A stretch of DNA of 64,000 nucleotides from Sodiomyces alkalinus F11 (Eukaryota; Ascomycota; Sordariomycetes; Glomerellales; Plectosphaerellaceae), in NCBI RefSeq assembly GCF_003711515.1, contig NW_021167091.1, positions 429,183 to 493,182 on the forward strand, written 5' to 3'. The notes under the pieces were generated by a model. It was given only the letters and a program-made list of their open reading frames with translations. It made no database searches and was not told the origin of the DNA. Position numbers and translations under genes: made by a program. Below are positions 10,055-21,951 of the stretch, one piece after another; positions within the stretch are counted from its first letter, which is position 1; each line of letters opens with the position of its first letter.

Positions 10055-10408
10055 TCCGCTATCCTATCTAATCTATAAGAGCCTAGTTTAGACTATATAG
10101 TCCTTCTCAGGTAGCTATAAAGGGGAAAACCCGGGATCCCGGGGAAAACCTTTATACTTATCCTTAGTTAGAGTCGTGCCGCTACGGGGCTAATATAGCC
10201 CCGGTTCGTCCTTTCTATATATCTGGATTATACCTTTAGGCTAATAGCTAATAGGAAGGGTAGTAGGCTATAGTTCGGGTTAGCCTAGGCCGGGTATTAG
10301 TAAGGGGGCGGGGGCTAAAAGGGTACCGCGGCGTCTCTACTATATAGCGGCCGCGGCACGCCGTCTCCGGCCTCCTTACGTCCCCGGGGATTATACCTAT
10401 TATTCCTT

Positions 10409-10558
10409 NNNNNNNNNNNNNNNNNNNNNNNNNNNNNNNNNNNNNNNNNNNNNNNNNNNNNNNNNNNNNNNNNNNNNNNNNNNNNNNNNNNNNNNNNNNN
10501 NNNNNNNNNNNNNNNNNNNNNNNNNNNNNNNNNNNNNNNNNNNNNNNNNNNNNNNNNN
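10409..10558. other. Assembly gap (150 N)
   Basis: Undetermined bases lie inside the LINE-A 3' UTR. The matching place in the other minus copy also has a gap (51494-51509), and the plus copy at about 63710 has a long C run there, so a homopolymer probably blocked sequencing. Confidence 0.95.
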
Positions 10559-13152
10559 TTCCTCTTTTCCTTCCTATAACGCTATAGATTTTATTCTAGG
10601 TATTCCTTATTATATTCCCGCCTATAGTCTTATATACCTACTATCACGGCGTCGTACTAACTAGTAGTAATATCTAATTCTCTATACTTAATTACGATGT
10701 CTTTATCTAATTCTAGTACGTGGTTTATAGTTCGTGGGTAGCGTTATGATAGCGTAGGGTTAACTAGGTAGTATAATAGTAATAGTAATAATAATTTCGA
10801 TATCAATCTTAAATATTATCTTAATATAAGTATCCCTATATCGTGGTAATACCGTGGTAATAGCGTACTAATAGCTATAGATACCTTCTCCTAATAATAA
10901 TATCTATTATTATATCTAAGGCACTATTCGCGTTATACCGTATATATTCCCTAGTAGTATCGAAATAGTGTCGCGGTGGCTAATATATAGTAGTTACCTA
11001 TATTATAGTAAGCGTCTAGGAACCTATCTAGATAACGTCGAGGCCTACGCTAATACTACTAGTACCGGTATAGCGTGCTTTTAGTATGCTAATAGTTATC
11101 GCCTATATAAGAATATAAGTCGTCTTTATACTATCGGGGTGCTACTAGTATATCGAGGTAGTCTAACTAGTCGATAAATCCCCCCCGCTACTAAGAAGTA
11201 GTAATAACGTCGTATAGATATTTATACCCTCTATCCATTAGTAAACGTTACTAGTAATAGTGGTATTGCTATAGTAAGTAGTCTCCCTTCGATATCACGA
11301 TAATGCCTTACTAATAGCCTATAAGCTAAAAAGCGCCTAAAAACGGCGGCTTTATCATTTAGACGGGCTATTACTCGGGCATTACCTTCCAGTCGCGGCC
11401 GTAGCGGCACCTTATCGGTAGAGGTGGTTTTATAGGATATCCTTCGCCGGACTCGTTATATAAAGAGTATACTAGGTATTCTAATAGACTATTAAGTGCG
11501 TAGTCCCTCTTCGATTTCGCTACGACTTCGCTACGGTATCTCTACGGTGTCTTCGCGGTAGCAGTATAGCTAACTAGTTCTAGGGCCTTAAGTACGTTAA
11601 GAGCGGCATTAGTGCCTCTAAGGGGGGTAATACTATTAGCGAGGAGTAGAGGGCTTTAGCCGGTAACGCTTCGATAACGCCGGGGTCCCAGGATATAAGG
11701 CCCCTATTTAATACTAACCAGACCGTTATATTGCGTCTTCCGCGCTACGGTACTATCGCGGTCTTATAGGCTTCTATAACTTTAAGGGCGAGGCGGAAAT
11801 CTTTAAGCCTCTTCCGTTATAGGAATCACTTAGCTATTACCCCGGCTTCTATATTATAGTCTAGCGCGTTATATAGATCTCCTCTAGTCGTAAGCGGTCT
11901 CCCTATAGCACCGAAGAGCTCCCTACACTTATCCCCGGTTATATCCTTATACTAGAGTACTACGTGCTCTGCTATCTCTACCCCCCCGTCGCCGTAAGGG
12001 TACTACGCTATTAGGAATCCCAGCACCCTCGCCTTAGCTAAGAAGGCTTATAGGCCTAATATTTCTAATCTAATCTAGGTAAGTACGGAGCTTTATAGCT
12101 TAAGGAGTCCTTATATTTCCGGAGGGCGTATTATATCGGGGGGCGGCGTAATACCGCTACGGTATAGGTATAGGACCGTTATGCTTGCGCCTAGGTTTAA
12201 CCCAATTCCCTTATAAGGGCCTTCCTCGGGGGCGAGGTTCCGGCCTAGGTTATTAGGGCAGTAAGGTATACTATCCATATAAGGGCGGCGTAGGTCCTAT
12301 AATACTGATTTAGTATCGCTAAGGCTCTCGCCGCGGCGTATACTCCGGCTAATATCCTATCTTTAGACCCTTCTTCCTATATCCAGAGAATCTTCCATGC
12401 GCTTAGGCTTATAAGGTATAGGTTAAGGGGGGGGATAAAGGTCTTCTTTTCGAGGACCCTAACCGGTATAGCCCTATAGACTCCGGCTATTAATCGGAGG
12501 TATTAATTCTATACCGCTCTAAATACCGCTACGGGGCCGTGCTACGGGCTGGCCCCTATCTTATACACGGCCGAGGCGTAATAGATAACTATTAGTCTTA
12601 TTACTATAAGGTATAGTCTTTTTATATCTATAAAGCTATACTCTTACGCTACTGTACTAAGCCTTAAAAAGGCGTATATTTAGGTGGCTAATCGGCTCTT
12701 TACCTCCTTAGCGTATCGCCGGAAGTTAAGTTTCCTATTAAGCTAAATGTCTAGGAGCCTTATCGCCTCCGCTACCGGTACCGAAGTAACGCTAAGGGGG
12801 GGCGGGGTAAGAGAGAGCTAGTATAACTTCGTAAAAGGGATATAGATATACTTAGCTAGTTCGAACTATAATCCGCTCGCTATTACCTAGTCTAGGTAAG
12901 TATATTATACGGCGGCGAGGCGGTATTATATCTATACCTCCGTTCTGCTAAAGGTAATAATATTCGTATCGTTAGTAAAAGCTACTACTATTATTTTAAG
13001 GACCCTTTCTAGCTCCTTATAAAGGGTAGAGATATAAAGGATAAAAAGGATAGGGGAGATCGGGGAGCCTTATAATACACCCCCGTGGAGGTACCGCGGA
13101 GGGGCTATTTCGCTACTAAGTAGTAGCTAGGCTATACGGTCTTAGAGGAAGG

Positions 13153-13594
13153 GGGGTTTTTTTTTTTCTTATAATTCATTACGCGCATACAGTCCTAAAG
13201 CTATAGCGCGGCGCCTATCGCCCTAAGGGCAAAAGGCTATTAGAAGCTAGGTATAGTAAAATAAAGCGTAGTAGTAATAAACAAAGGAAATCCTCCGTAA
13301 TAATCTCTCTAATAGACCTAATAGATAAAACACCAAAGCAAAATAACTAGACCGCAGAATCCGAGGTTTACGCCCTGTACCACTCCGCCGAAGCTATTTT
13401 AGTAGCTAAAAGATAGGCCTGTAAGGCCTGTATTCCTATTTTAGTACTAAATAATACCGGCAGAGATAGCGGTAGGCCTGCTAGGGCTTCCAGCAGGGCT
13501 CTTCGTTTGTCTTTATAAAAAGGGCAAGAAAGAATAAGGTATACTGTATCCTATATAGGGGAGCCGGGATAGGAACAGCGGTTGTTAGCATAGT
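13153..13594 (-). mobile_element. LINE-C 3' fragment inserted in LINE-A
   Basis: A T-run at 13158-13168 (A tail on the minus strand) is followed by sequence matching the reverse complement of 21500-21937, including GCGCATACAG, CTAGACCGCAGAATCCGAG and GGGAGCCGGGA. The flanks CTTAGAGGAAG (about 13142-13152) and TTAGGTAGAGGAAG (about 13596-13609) look like an imperfect target duplication. The LINE-A copy at 53814-53860 reads straight through this site. Confidence 0.88.
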
Positions 13595-15432
13595 TTTAGG
13601 TAGAGGAAGCTACTAACTAGGGTAGTAAGCTATCCGGGAAAGCCCTTCCTATTAAGTACCTTGAGGAGGTAAGAGTAAGGGATAGTATCGAAAGCGTCTT
13701 TAATATCTAGTTAGAGTATTGAAGTGGTGCCGCTATAGGCTTAGCTCGTTCTTATAGCCTCCGTGACTCTTTATACTACTATCTTAATACTCTGCCCAGT
13801 CTAGTTACTTATCTATCCTACCGGGAGGAGCTAATACTCCTCCGTTACGGCGGCGATACGGTTAGCTAGTATCCCCTTAAGGACTTTACCTATTATATTA
13901 AGAAGTGATATCGGTTACTAGTCCTTTACTATCTCGTAGTTGGCCGGCGGCTAGCCTTGCTTCTTAAGGACTACCACGGTAGCATAATAGCACCTTTTCG
14001 GGTAATAGCCGGCTTTAAGGCACGCTATAAAGATAATACTTAGTCTTTAGTATACAGGGGGTCTACATACTTTTAGGAGCCCTACTAGGAGCCTATTAGG
14101 CCCTAGTACCGCTTAGGGTTTAGTCCTCTTAAGGCGCCCCTATATATTCGCTATAGTAATATCGTGGCGGATATCCTATCTAGGGGAAATTCCGCGCCTA
14201 GGGGTCTAAGGGCGGTAAGGAGGGGGGGTAAGAAGAACTTCCGGTTAAGGACTTCGGCTTTCTCTATATGTATAGTGGCTAGGTTATTACTATTGTCTTA
14301 GCGTAGTAATAGTACCGATAAGGGGTCTAGCGGTACTTCTCCTTTTTTTTATACTTATTTCTATAATCGCTAAAGGAGGTTATCGTTTTTCCTAGTCTTA
14401 TAGAGTAGATATTATTAGTATAGTCGTTTCGCTACCGCCACGGCCTTATAACGCCTCTCCGCTTCCTAGAACTTATCCTATTAGTTCCGGGACTTCCTAG
14501 ATATATATCTACGGTAAAGGCGCCTCGTTTCCTAGGTAAGGGCGGTTAGCTCCGCGTTCTACTAAGGGGTAGGTAAGAATCTAGGAGTGCCCCCGCGGCG
14601 GCGCTATATAGTCTTATCGGCTATAGTCGTAAGGTCCCCGATTAGGTTATTTAGGGCTAAGTCGATATCTCCTAGTATTATAATAGGGCTAGTTTACTAT
14701 ATTTACGTAGCGGCGAGCTAGGGGACTTATAAGGGGTTAAAATCCTTTTAGACCTAGCAGGGCCCGCTTAGGTCCCGCGGTAGTATCGTTACGGTACTCG
14801 GCGTAATATCTATCTCTATATAGATTTACGCCGTCTATAAGTAGTAGTCTGACCCGATAACGGTCTTCTTAGGGCCGCCGAAGTCGTAGCGGAGCCCCTA
14901 TATCGCCTATATAAGGTTAATAGTATTAGCGCGCCGGCCCGGGCGGTGCTATATAATAATCCCGGGGGGGGGTTACTAGGTCTAGGTTCTACCGGGTTAT
15001 AAGGGTAAATAGGGTATTAGCCTAGGGGTGATAACGCGGTGGCTATAACTATAGGGGGTAATATAGGTTAAAGTCCCCTATAAGGACGTGGCGGTCCCGC
15101 AGTAGTGCTATATCGAATATATCTTAAAGGGGTGTATTTTAAGCAGTCCTAGCTAATGAGTAGTTCTCTAAGTAAATTAACTAGATAGTAAGGGCGTTAT
15201 CGCTAGTCCTAAATATAACCGCGTAGGTATCACGGTAAGCCCGCCACGTCTATATATACAGCAGGTATCTCTTATATATATATATAGGAGGGCGCAGCCT
15301 CCTCCTTAGATTAGCCGGTATACCCCTTAAGAGGGGTAGGTAAGGCTCTTCGTAAAGGGGTTAAGGCCGGGTTCCTGTATTACTATTATATTGTACTCGG
15401 CGCGGCACCGAAGTGGGAGCTCCCGCCACGCC

Positions 15433-15610
15433 CCTTAATATAGGGGTAAATTAGGATATCGTTAAGGTATACGATATAGTAGATATTAAGTAAACTAGTA
15501 AGTACTCGGTAAACGTATACCTAAAATATCACGGGCGTATTCGTTAACCCAAATAGTATAGCCGTATACTTAAAATACCTATATCGCGTTCTAAATACGG
15601 TTTTCTAGTA
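15433..15610 (-). pseudogene. Gypsy reverse transcriptase, C-terminal piece
   Basis: The minus strand reads KTVFRTRYRYFKYTAILFG, then LTNTPV, then IVYLNDILIY. These are the gypsy RT palm motifs (FGLTNAPATFQ and YLDDILI in intact relatives), with D to N and Q to stop changes from RIP. It continues the RT begun at 21938. It is cut off at 15432 by LINE-A sequence, so the rest of pol (RNase H, integrase, 3' LTR) is missing here. Confidence 0.88.
15597..15610. repeat. Left target duplication of full-length LINE-C
   Basis: ACGGTTTTCTAGTA is repeated exactly at 21938-21951. Both copies encode the same gypsy RT residues (stop-K-T-V) on the minus strand. Similar bases just beyond (TCCTTCTTA and GTCCTCTTTCTTA) suggest that the original duplication may have been longer. 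Confidence 0.9.
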
Positions 15611-15999
15611 TCCTTCTTATAACTTATATAGGGGGACCTATATTTTACGCGCAAACGCCCTAAACCACTTAAAACCTATATTAATCGATAGCTCTTTTCA
15701 AGTTCTATACGCCTATATATAGCCCTGTATCGCGCAGGCGCTAATTTAGGCGTATTATAAGTGCGAAAATGCCTGGAAACGGGCCTGCTCCCCCGCGTGC
15801 AGGGGAAAAGTCTAACGTGGCCCGTGCGCCCACGCTGACAAAGCATCAAGCCCAGCCGCGTAGAGCCGCACCCCCGACCTCTACCTAGCCCCAATACCAC
15901 AAACAACTCACCAGCCACAACACTAGCCATAATAACGCCCCTAACGCCCCTAACGCCCCTAAACCATAGAGGGCCTAGAGGAGGTAGATATAGGTAATA

Positions 16000-17415
16000 C
16001 CTCTGAAAATATAGAGGACTTGACCCTTGCTACGCCTCTAAATTTGAAAAGGCACCTTAGCCCTTCTTTACTAACCCCTAGACGTTTTTCTAGGACCCGA
16101 ATCGAATCTCCCTCTAACTCGGAAGCCGAAGGCGCTTTCGAAACGCCCTCTAGGGGCCCCCCTGCCTCTAGGGCCACCCCTGCCGAAAAGCCGAGTCTTT
16201 TAGGCTCTAAATAGACTAAAAAGGTGCCTAGAATAGCTAAAGCCCCTAGAGAAACCTCGGCTAAGCCCTAGAAGTCGACTAGTTTGGCTAGTAAGGCATA
16301 GGCTAAGGAACTACTCCAGCAGGCTCTTTAGCTACTTTAACAGGCCTATACCCTTAACCCTGCCCCTGAGATTAAGGCCCTAACCGTAGGGCTTAAATCT
16401 ACTATCGACGGAACCCCGAGCCCCTAGCCTCCTATACTCGAATAAAAGGTCGACGAACTAGCCTAAGCAGTTCGTAGGCTTATAGAATAGCCTAAAGCTC
16501 TTTATAGCGAGGCTGTAACGGGGAAAAAAGACCCTACCCAGGCCCCTACTTTAGGGGCTTTAGCAGCTCTAGTACTATTAGCCCCTCTACCTCCAGCACC
16601 CCTCCTATTAGACCCCAAAAAGGTCCCTAAGGTTATTCTATAGCCTACGGTAGGGGCAGCGATTCCTAGGGAAAACTTCGACCCCCTCGCGCTTCGGAAT
16701 AAGCTTAATAAGGCCCTAAAATTCCCTACAGTTACGGCTATTAGCCGGTCGACTAACGGGAACCTTGTTTTAACCCCGGAACCGAAATATAGCGTTTAAT
16801 AGCTCCTAGACTCATAGAACCAGTGGTTTAAAGAGCTAAACCTCCCCCTCCAGCCCCCCTAGCCTATAGGCGACTAGTTTAAGCTTATTATTAAATAGGT
16901 GCCTTCTAGAGCCTTTAGGGGAGGCGATACCTCTATACCCGACCCTTCCGAGCCGCCGTAAAAGGCCCTAAACCGAAGCCTATAACAGGGCCTAAGTTTA
17001 CAGAACCTAGCCACTAAAATCAGTACCTTAACCCTGTTAGGGTAGTAGGGAAGCCTTAGTGGCTAGGGGCTCTAAACGCGTTTTACGGCACGGTGGTTAT
17101 TTCTATGCCCTCCACTAAAGAAATGAAGTACTGCATAAAACAGGGGCTCTATATAGCCGGCCAGCGGCTAAAGGTCTATAAATATAGGCCTATAACCACT
17201 AGAACCCAGTGCTCTAACTACTAGAAATTCGGGTATACCCGAGAGACCTATAAAGGCCTAGTTACTTATCCTATCTATGCCGTTAAAGGCTATAGGGAGG
17301 AATACCACTACTATAACGAGTATAAAGAACACGGAGACTACGAGTATAAGACCTATAAGTGCTGTAACTACGAAGGGGATCACCCCCCCTTAAATAAGGA
17401 CCACGAGGTCTTTTA
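16000..17415 (+). pseudogene. LINE-C ORF1 (gag-like, zinc-knuckle)
   Basis: The plus strand reads a Ser/Thr/Pro-rich N-terminus (LATPLNLKRHL..., 16020-16214 still open), an Ala/Pro/Leu-rich middle and a Cys/His-rich end at about 17205-17400 (C-SNY-KFGYTRET, then paired Tyr/Cys in EYKTYKCCNYEGD). This is the layout of Tad-type ORF1 RNA-binding proteins with CCHC knuckles, where some Cys have become Tyr through RIP. Several in-frame TAG stops inactivate it. Confidence 0.75.
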
Positions 17416-17439
17416 AGCTATAAAACCCTAAATTCTATA

Positions 17440-20400
17440 AATAAAGGGCCTTTTAGTTCGAAATATATCCTGTTTATTTAATATAATGTCGATAAACAGG
17501 CTCCGGCGCAAAAGGCTATCCTAGAATAGGCTTTAGAGGCTTCGGCTAATATAGTCCTTATTTTGGAACCAGCCTATATCTCGACACTAGACGGGTGGTT
17601 TATCTGGAACCACCCTGCTTTCTACACTATCACACCTATATCCTAAAAAACCTAGTTTTTCCCTATTAAGCCTAGGGTCCTTACTTATATAAGAAAGGGC
17701 TTTAGTATCGATTTTTCACACCGCGAAGACCTTCTAGACGATATAGAAGCGTAGATTATAGAGGTTTATTATCTATAGACCTTTTATATTCTGCACGTCT
17801 ATAATCAGATAGAATAGGACCCCGAAACAACAGGTCGAGGGCAGCCCCCTAGCCCTACCCCTTCCAGCTCTTCCACTTCTACCTCTTCCACTTCTACCTC
17901 TTCCACTTCTACCTCTTCCACTTCTACCTCTTCCACTTCTACCTCTTCCACTTCTATCTCTTCCACTTCTACCTCTTCCACTTCTACCTCTTCCACTTCT
18001 ACCTCTTCCACTTCTACCTCTTCCACTTCTACCTCTTCTACTTCTTCTTCTTCTTTTCCCTCTTTTTCAGGCCCTAGAAGCCGGCCCTAGACCGAGGATC
18101 GAGTGCTTTAAGGTCTACAGGTCCCTAAGCCTACCCTTATTATAGGGGATTTTAATAGAAACTACTAGTAGTAGAACGGAGCTGCTACTAACCAGGCCTC
18201 TATTAAGGCCTAGGCCCTAGTAGACTAGTTAGATAGCCTTAGAACTACCTATTTAGTGGATTCTAAAGAAGTTAACCTAAATAGGGGGACTTGTTTTAGG
18301 TCTAATCTTCGTTAAGAGTCGGTTATAGACCTAGCCTTTTACATGCCCGGCTTTAATTATCTCCGCTTTTATAAGTGGGAATATATCGAAAATACTCCCT
18401 CTTTACACCGCGCTATCCTGATTTCAGCCTTTATTCTAGGCTCTAAAGGTCCTATAAATAGATCCCTTCTACCGGCCTATAATTATAGGCTAGCGGACTA
18501 GGACCTGTTTAGTAGCACCCTAAAGAGCCTAGAGCCTAGCCTCGACTAATAGCTATAATAGGCTATCGACGCCTTAGACTAGGACTCTATAGGTCGCTAC
18601 TTATCGGATACTATTTCCCTAGCTATTAAGGCCTCTATGCCGGAGCTAAGGGTAGTAGAGCGTTCGAACCCGTGGTGGACCCTAGAGCTAAAAGCCCTGC
18701 GAAAAATAGCTAACAGGGCTTTGAGGGCTTTTAGAAAAGATAAAAAGGGGGCCTCGGCTACCCGGCTAGCGGCTCTAGAAACCACCTAGAAAGGGGCTCG
18801 AAACGCTTACTACAGGGCAGTAAAAACAGTAAAAAAGAACCACTAAGAGGCCTTCCTAGCCAACGCTTAAGGCCCTAAGATTTTTAAGGCCTATAACTAC
18901 ACGAAGAGCGGCCTAAACGCAAAGATCCCACCGGTTTAAACGCCTACGGAACAGAAAGCCTACGCCTTCGATAAAATATATAACGCCCTTCTTTAGACCT
19001 TTTTTCCCTCCGCTACCGACGCTCCTAAAGCCCCTATATTTACAGGCCCTTCGGGGGACCTAGGCCCCTCTAACCCTTCTAACGGCCCCTAGAGCCTGAC
19101 TAGATCACGTAGTAAGGGCCTTAGAAGACTGTGGGAGTGGCCTAGTCTTTAGGCTGCAGAACTATAACGTGCTATCTTTAGGGCTGCTAAGGGCAAAGCC
19201 CTAAGGCCTAATAGGATAAGCTTATAGCTAATCCAGCAGGCCTATATAGCTATTCCCCGACCCTTTTTAAAGGCCTACTTAACCCTATTTTTAGTAGGCT
19301 ACCACTCTACCTGCTAGTAAAAGGCCCTAGGGGTCGTTCTACTAAAGCCGGGAAAGAAGGACTATTTTAATCCTAAGTCTTATAGGATTATAGCCCTTCT
19401 AAACTGCTTAGGTAAAGTCCTCGAAAGGGTTATAGCTGCTAGGCTTAGCTTTATAGCTAATACCCGCGACGATCTTCTATACTCTAGTTAAATAGGGGGT
19501 AGAAAAGAATCATCTACTATCGATACAGCCCTCTTTCTCCTGCACTATATCGAAAAACAGCGTAAATCGTGTTAAAATACTATAGTTTCTACGCTGTTTT
19601 TAGATATTAAAGAATCCTTCGATTATTTCGCCCGCCCCTAGCTACTAAAAACCCTTCAAGAACTCTAACTACTCTCGAATCTAGTTAAATAGGTAGCCTC
19701 CCTTACAGGAAACAGGCGTATCCAACTAGCTTTCGAAGGATAGGTTTAGCAGCCTGCCCCCCTAAATATAGGGGTCCTATAAGGCTCCCCGTCTTCCTCT
19801 ATCCTATTCCTAATTTATATTAGGAAGGTTATAGCGGGACGGGATTTTAAGGGTCTTTAGCTATCCTATATTAATGATTTTCAGCTATCTATAGCTTCCA
19901 CGTTAGCTAGGAAAAACTATAAGATCCTAGAAAGAGCCGCGGCCTCCCTTTTCGACGTAGCGAATATTAACTAAGTCCTCTTCGACCCGGAAAAAAAAGA
20001 GCTTCTATCGAAGACGCTCTATAAAAGACGCCCCGGTTACTATAGTGGAACACCTAGTTAAACCAGCGCTAGGTGCTATTAGGTGGCTAGGGGTCTAGTT
20101 TAACTCTAAGCTATCCTTTAAACCCCACGTCGAAAAATGCCTAAATTCAGCTTCAGGTGCCCTAAATAGGCTTCACAGCCTAGCTAGCTCGCAGAGGGGC
20201 CTTTCTTTTAAGGCCCTACGGCAGCTATATATAGCCTATATAGCCTCGCTAGCTAACTTCGGCTTATAACTATAGTAGGACCCTAAATCACCTAGAAAGC
20301 ACCTAGTCGACTGCCTAGAACGCCTACAGTACGGCGCTCTAGTCAGGGCTCTAGGGGCTTTTAGGGGGGGCCCCTTACGGCCTCTAGAACTAGAAGTAGT

Positions 20401-21720
20401 AGTCCCTCCAGCTTCGATTTGGTTAACTAGGTCTAACAGGCTTTATACCTTTAGGTCCTTAAAGTTCCTGCCGAACCACCCTATTAGATGCCAGCTTCTA
20501 GGGGAACTAGGGGAAGACCTCGCCCGCCTATAAGACCTATAGCCCACCACACAGCTATATAAGCTAGGCCTAGAATTAGTAGCCTTAGTAGAGCAGTCCT
20601 AGGGGATAGAGGGCCCGGCAGCTAGGTAGGAGGCCCCGTAGGCCTCCGAGCCTATAGCAGACCTTAGGCCCTTTTTTCCCTTAAAGGAACGGTCTACATC
20701 CACGGATAATCCCGACTCCGGCACCCAAGACCCAAAAACAGCCCACCTCGAAGCCCTTAAGGATATACAATAATCATTAGGCGAGTAGGCCTCTGTTTTC
20801 TATACCCACAGCTCCCTAGGCCACCCTATAAGACCTCCTATAGGGCCTCCGTAGGCTATAGCTGCTATAATACAGTTACCTAATACCGGTAGGCCCTGTA
20901 AAGCTATAGGCTTTAACGTAAAGAACTCTGCCGAAGTCGCCGACGCCGAATTATACGCTATTCTTCAGGCCCTTCATAATACCCTAGAGCAGTCGCCTAG
21001 GCCCCTAGAGTGCTATATCTTTAGCGATTCATAGGCGGCTATTTAGAAGCTTCAGCGCTCCTCGTAGTGGGCTATAGAGGCTAGGACCCTTATACTACGA
21101 CTAAAATAACAGGGCAGTTTAGTCTCTATATAGTAGTGCCATTCGTATATAGAGATAGAAGGAAACAAACTAGCGGATAAGGCAGCTAAACAGGCGTTAG
21201 ACCCTAAAAAAGCTACTAAATCTATTAGCTTAGTTACCTTTAGCCACTTAAAACGCTGGGTTAATAAGGCCTCAGTCCAAGACTAGAAGGCTTTATAGAA
21301 CGAAGAGGAAAAGGCAAAAACAAGGGGTAAATCGGTGCGTTTAGGCCGCCTTTATAGGCGCCTAGTCCGAGATAACCTTCGCTTTTCCCGAAAACCGCTA
21401 CAGATATAGGGCCCTAGGTGGATAAAGCCGGCTTTTATTCAGTTAAAAACCGGCTTCGGATACCTAAAATCCCACCAAAAAAGGGCCCGAAACTACGCCA
21501 ACGACCGCAATCCCTGTCCCGGCTCCCCTAGACAGGATACAGCCCACCTTATCCTTTCCTGCCCTTTTTATAAAAACGAACGAAAAGCCCTGCGGGAAGC
21601 CCTAGCAGGCCTACCGCTATCTCTACCGCTACTATTCTGTACTAAAAGAGGTATACACGCTTTAGAGGCCTATCTTTTAGCTACTAAAATAGCCTCGGCA
21701 GAGTAGTACAGGGCATAAAT
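17440..21720 (+). pseudogene. LINE-C ORF2: endonuclease, reverse transcriptase, RNase H
   Basis: The apurinic-type endonuclease domain includes IIGDFNRN near 18140-18165 and FRSNLR...VIDLAF near 18300-18335. Reverse transcriptase covers about 19320-20000, with ALGVVLLKPGKKDYFNPKSY, LNCLGKVLERVIAARL, FLDIKESFD and a box YINDF (from YVDDF) at about 19868-19880. RNase H lies at about 20790-21180 (FYTHSS...AELYAILQAL, FSDS-AAI). The C-terminal Cys-His region is at about 21505-21560 (CPGSPRQDTAHLILSC). Stops are of RIP type. A 15-bp minisatellite interrupts the endonuclease region. Confidence 0.87.
17866..18045 (+). repeat. 15-bp minisatellite, about 12 units, in LINE-C ORF2
   Basis: The unit is ACCTCTTCCACTTCT. 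It is nearly perfect from 17866 to 18045, with one ATCTC variant near 17956 and a degenerate TTC-rich end. In the ORF2 frame it encodes repeats of Thr-Ser-Ser-Thr-Ser. The antisense strand gives a Glu/Val repeat ORF (17805-18026), which is a shadow. CpA in each unit is intact. Confidence 0.92.
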
Positions 21721-21937
21721 CTCGGATCCTGCGGTCTAGTTATCTGTTTTAGTTGTTTACCTATTTTTCGGGATATTAGGCAGATTATTACGGAGGATTT
21801 CCTTTATTTATTACTACCCCTTACTGTATTTAGCTTAGCTTATTCTAGCCTTTAGCCTCTAGGGCAAAAGGCGTCGCGCCATAGCTTTAGGGCTGTATGC
21901 GCGTAATAAATAAAAAAAATAAAAAGATAAAAAGAAA

Positions 21938-21951
21938 ACGGTTTTCTAGTA
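21938..21951. repeat. Right target duplication of full-length LINE-C
   Basis: ACGGTTTTCTAGTA equals 15597-15610. It directly follows the A-rich tail of LINE-C. Confidence 0.9.

Larger units (their letters stand above)
10000..15432 (-). mobile_element. LINE-A minus copy 1, 5'-truncated and RIPed
   Basis: This is a Tad/CgT1-type non-LTR retrotransposon lying on the minus strand. It has the 3' tail at 10000-10053, the 3' UTR to about 11700, then ORF2 reading upward in coordinate. The reverse transcriptase catalytic box is degraded to FTNDTN near 12950-12995. It is 5'-truncated near 15432, at the start of ORF2 when compared with the plus copy at 26085. It contains a 150-base assembly gap and a nested LINE-C fragment (13153-13594). 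All frames carry many RIP stops. Confidence 0.85.
15611..21937 (+). mobile_element. LINE-C, full-length Tad/CgT1-like element inside gypsy RT
   Basis: This 6.3-kb non-LTR retrotransposon has a 5' UTR (about 15611-16000), ORF1, ORF2 and an A-rich tail (about 21907-21937). A 14-bp target duplication flanks it. It is less RIPed than its neighbours: many CpA sites survive and long stretches read open, although Gln and Trp codons are often stops. This suggests a later insertion or fewer RIP cycles. A truncated relative lies at 13153-13594. Minus-strand ORFs at 15676-15930 and 18597-18785 are antisense shadows. Confidence 0.9.

Noticed and set aside
17805..18026. Glu/Val repeat protein on the minus strand
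   Set aside because: It is simply the antisense of the 15-bp minisatellite in LINE-C ORF2.
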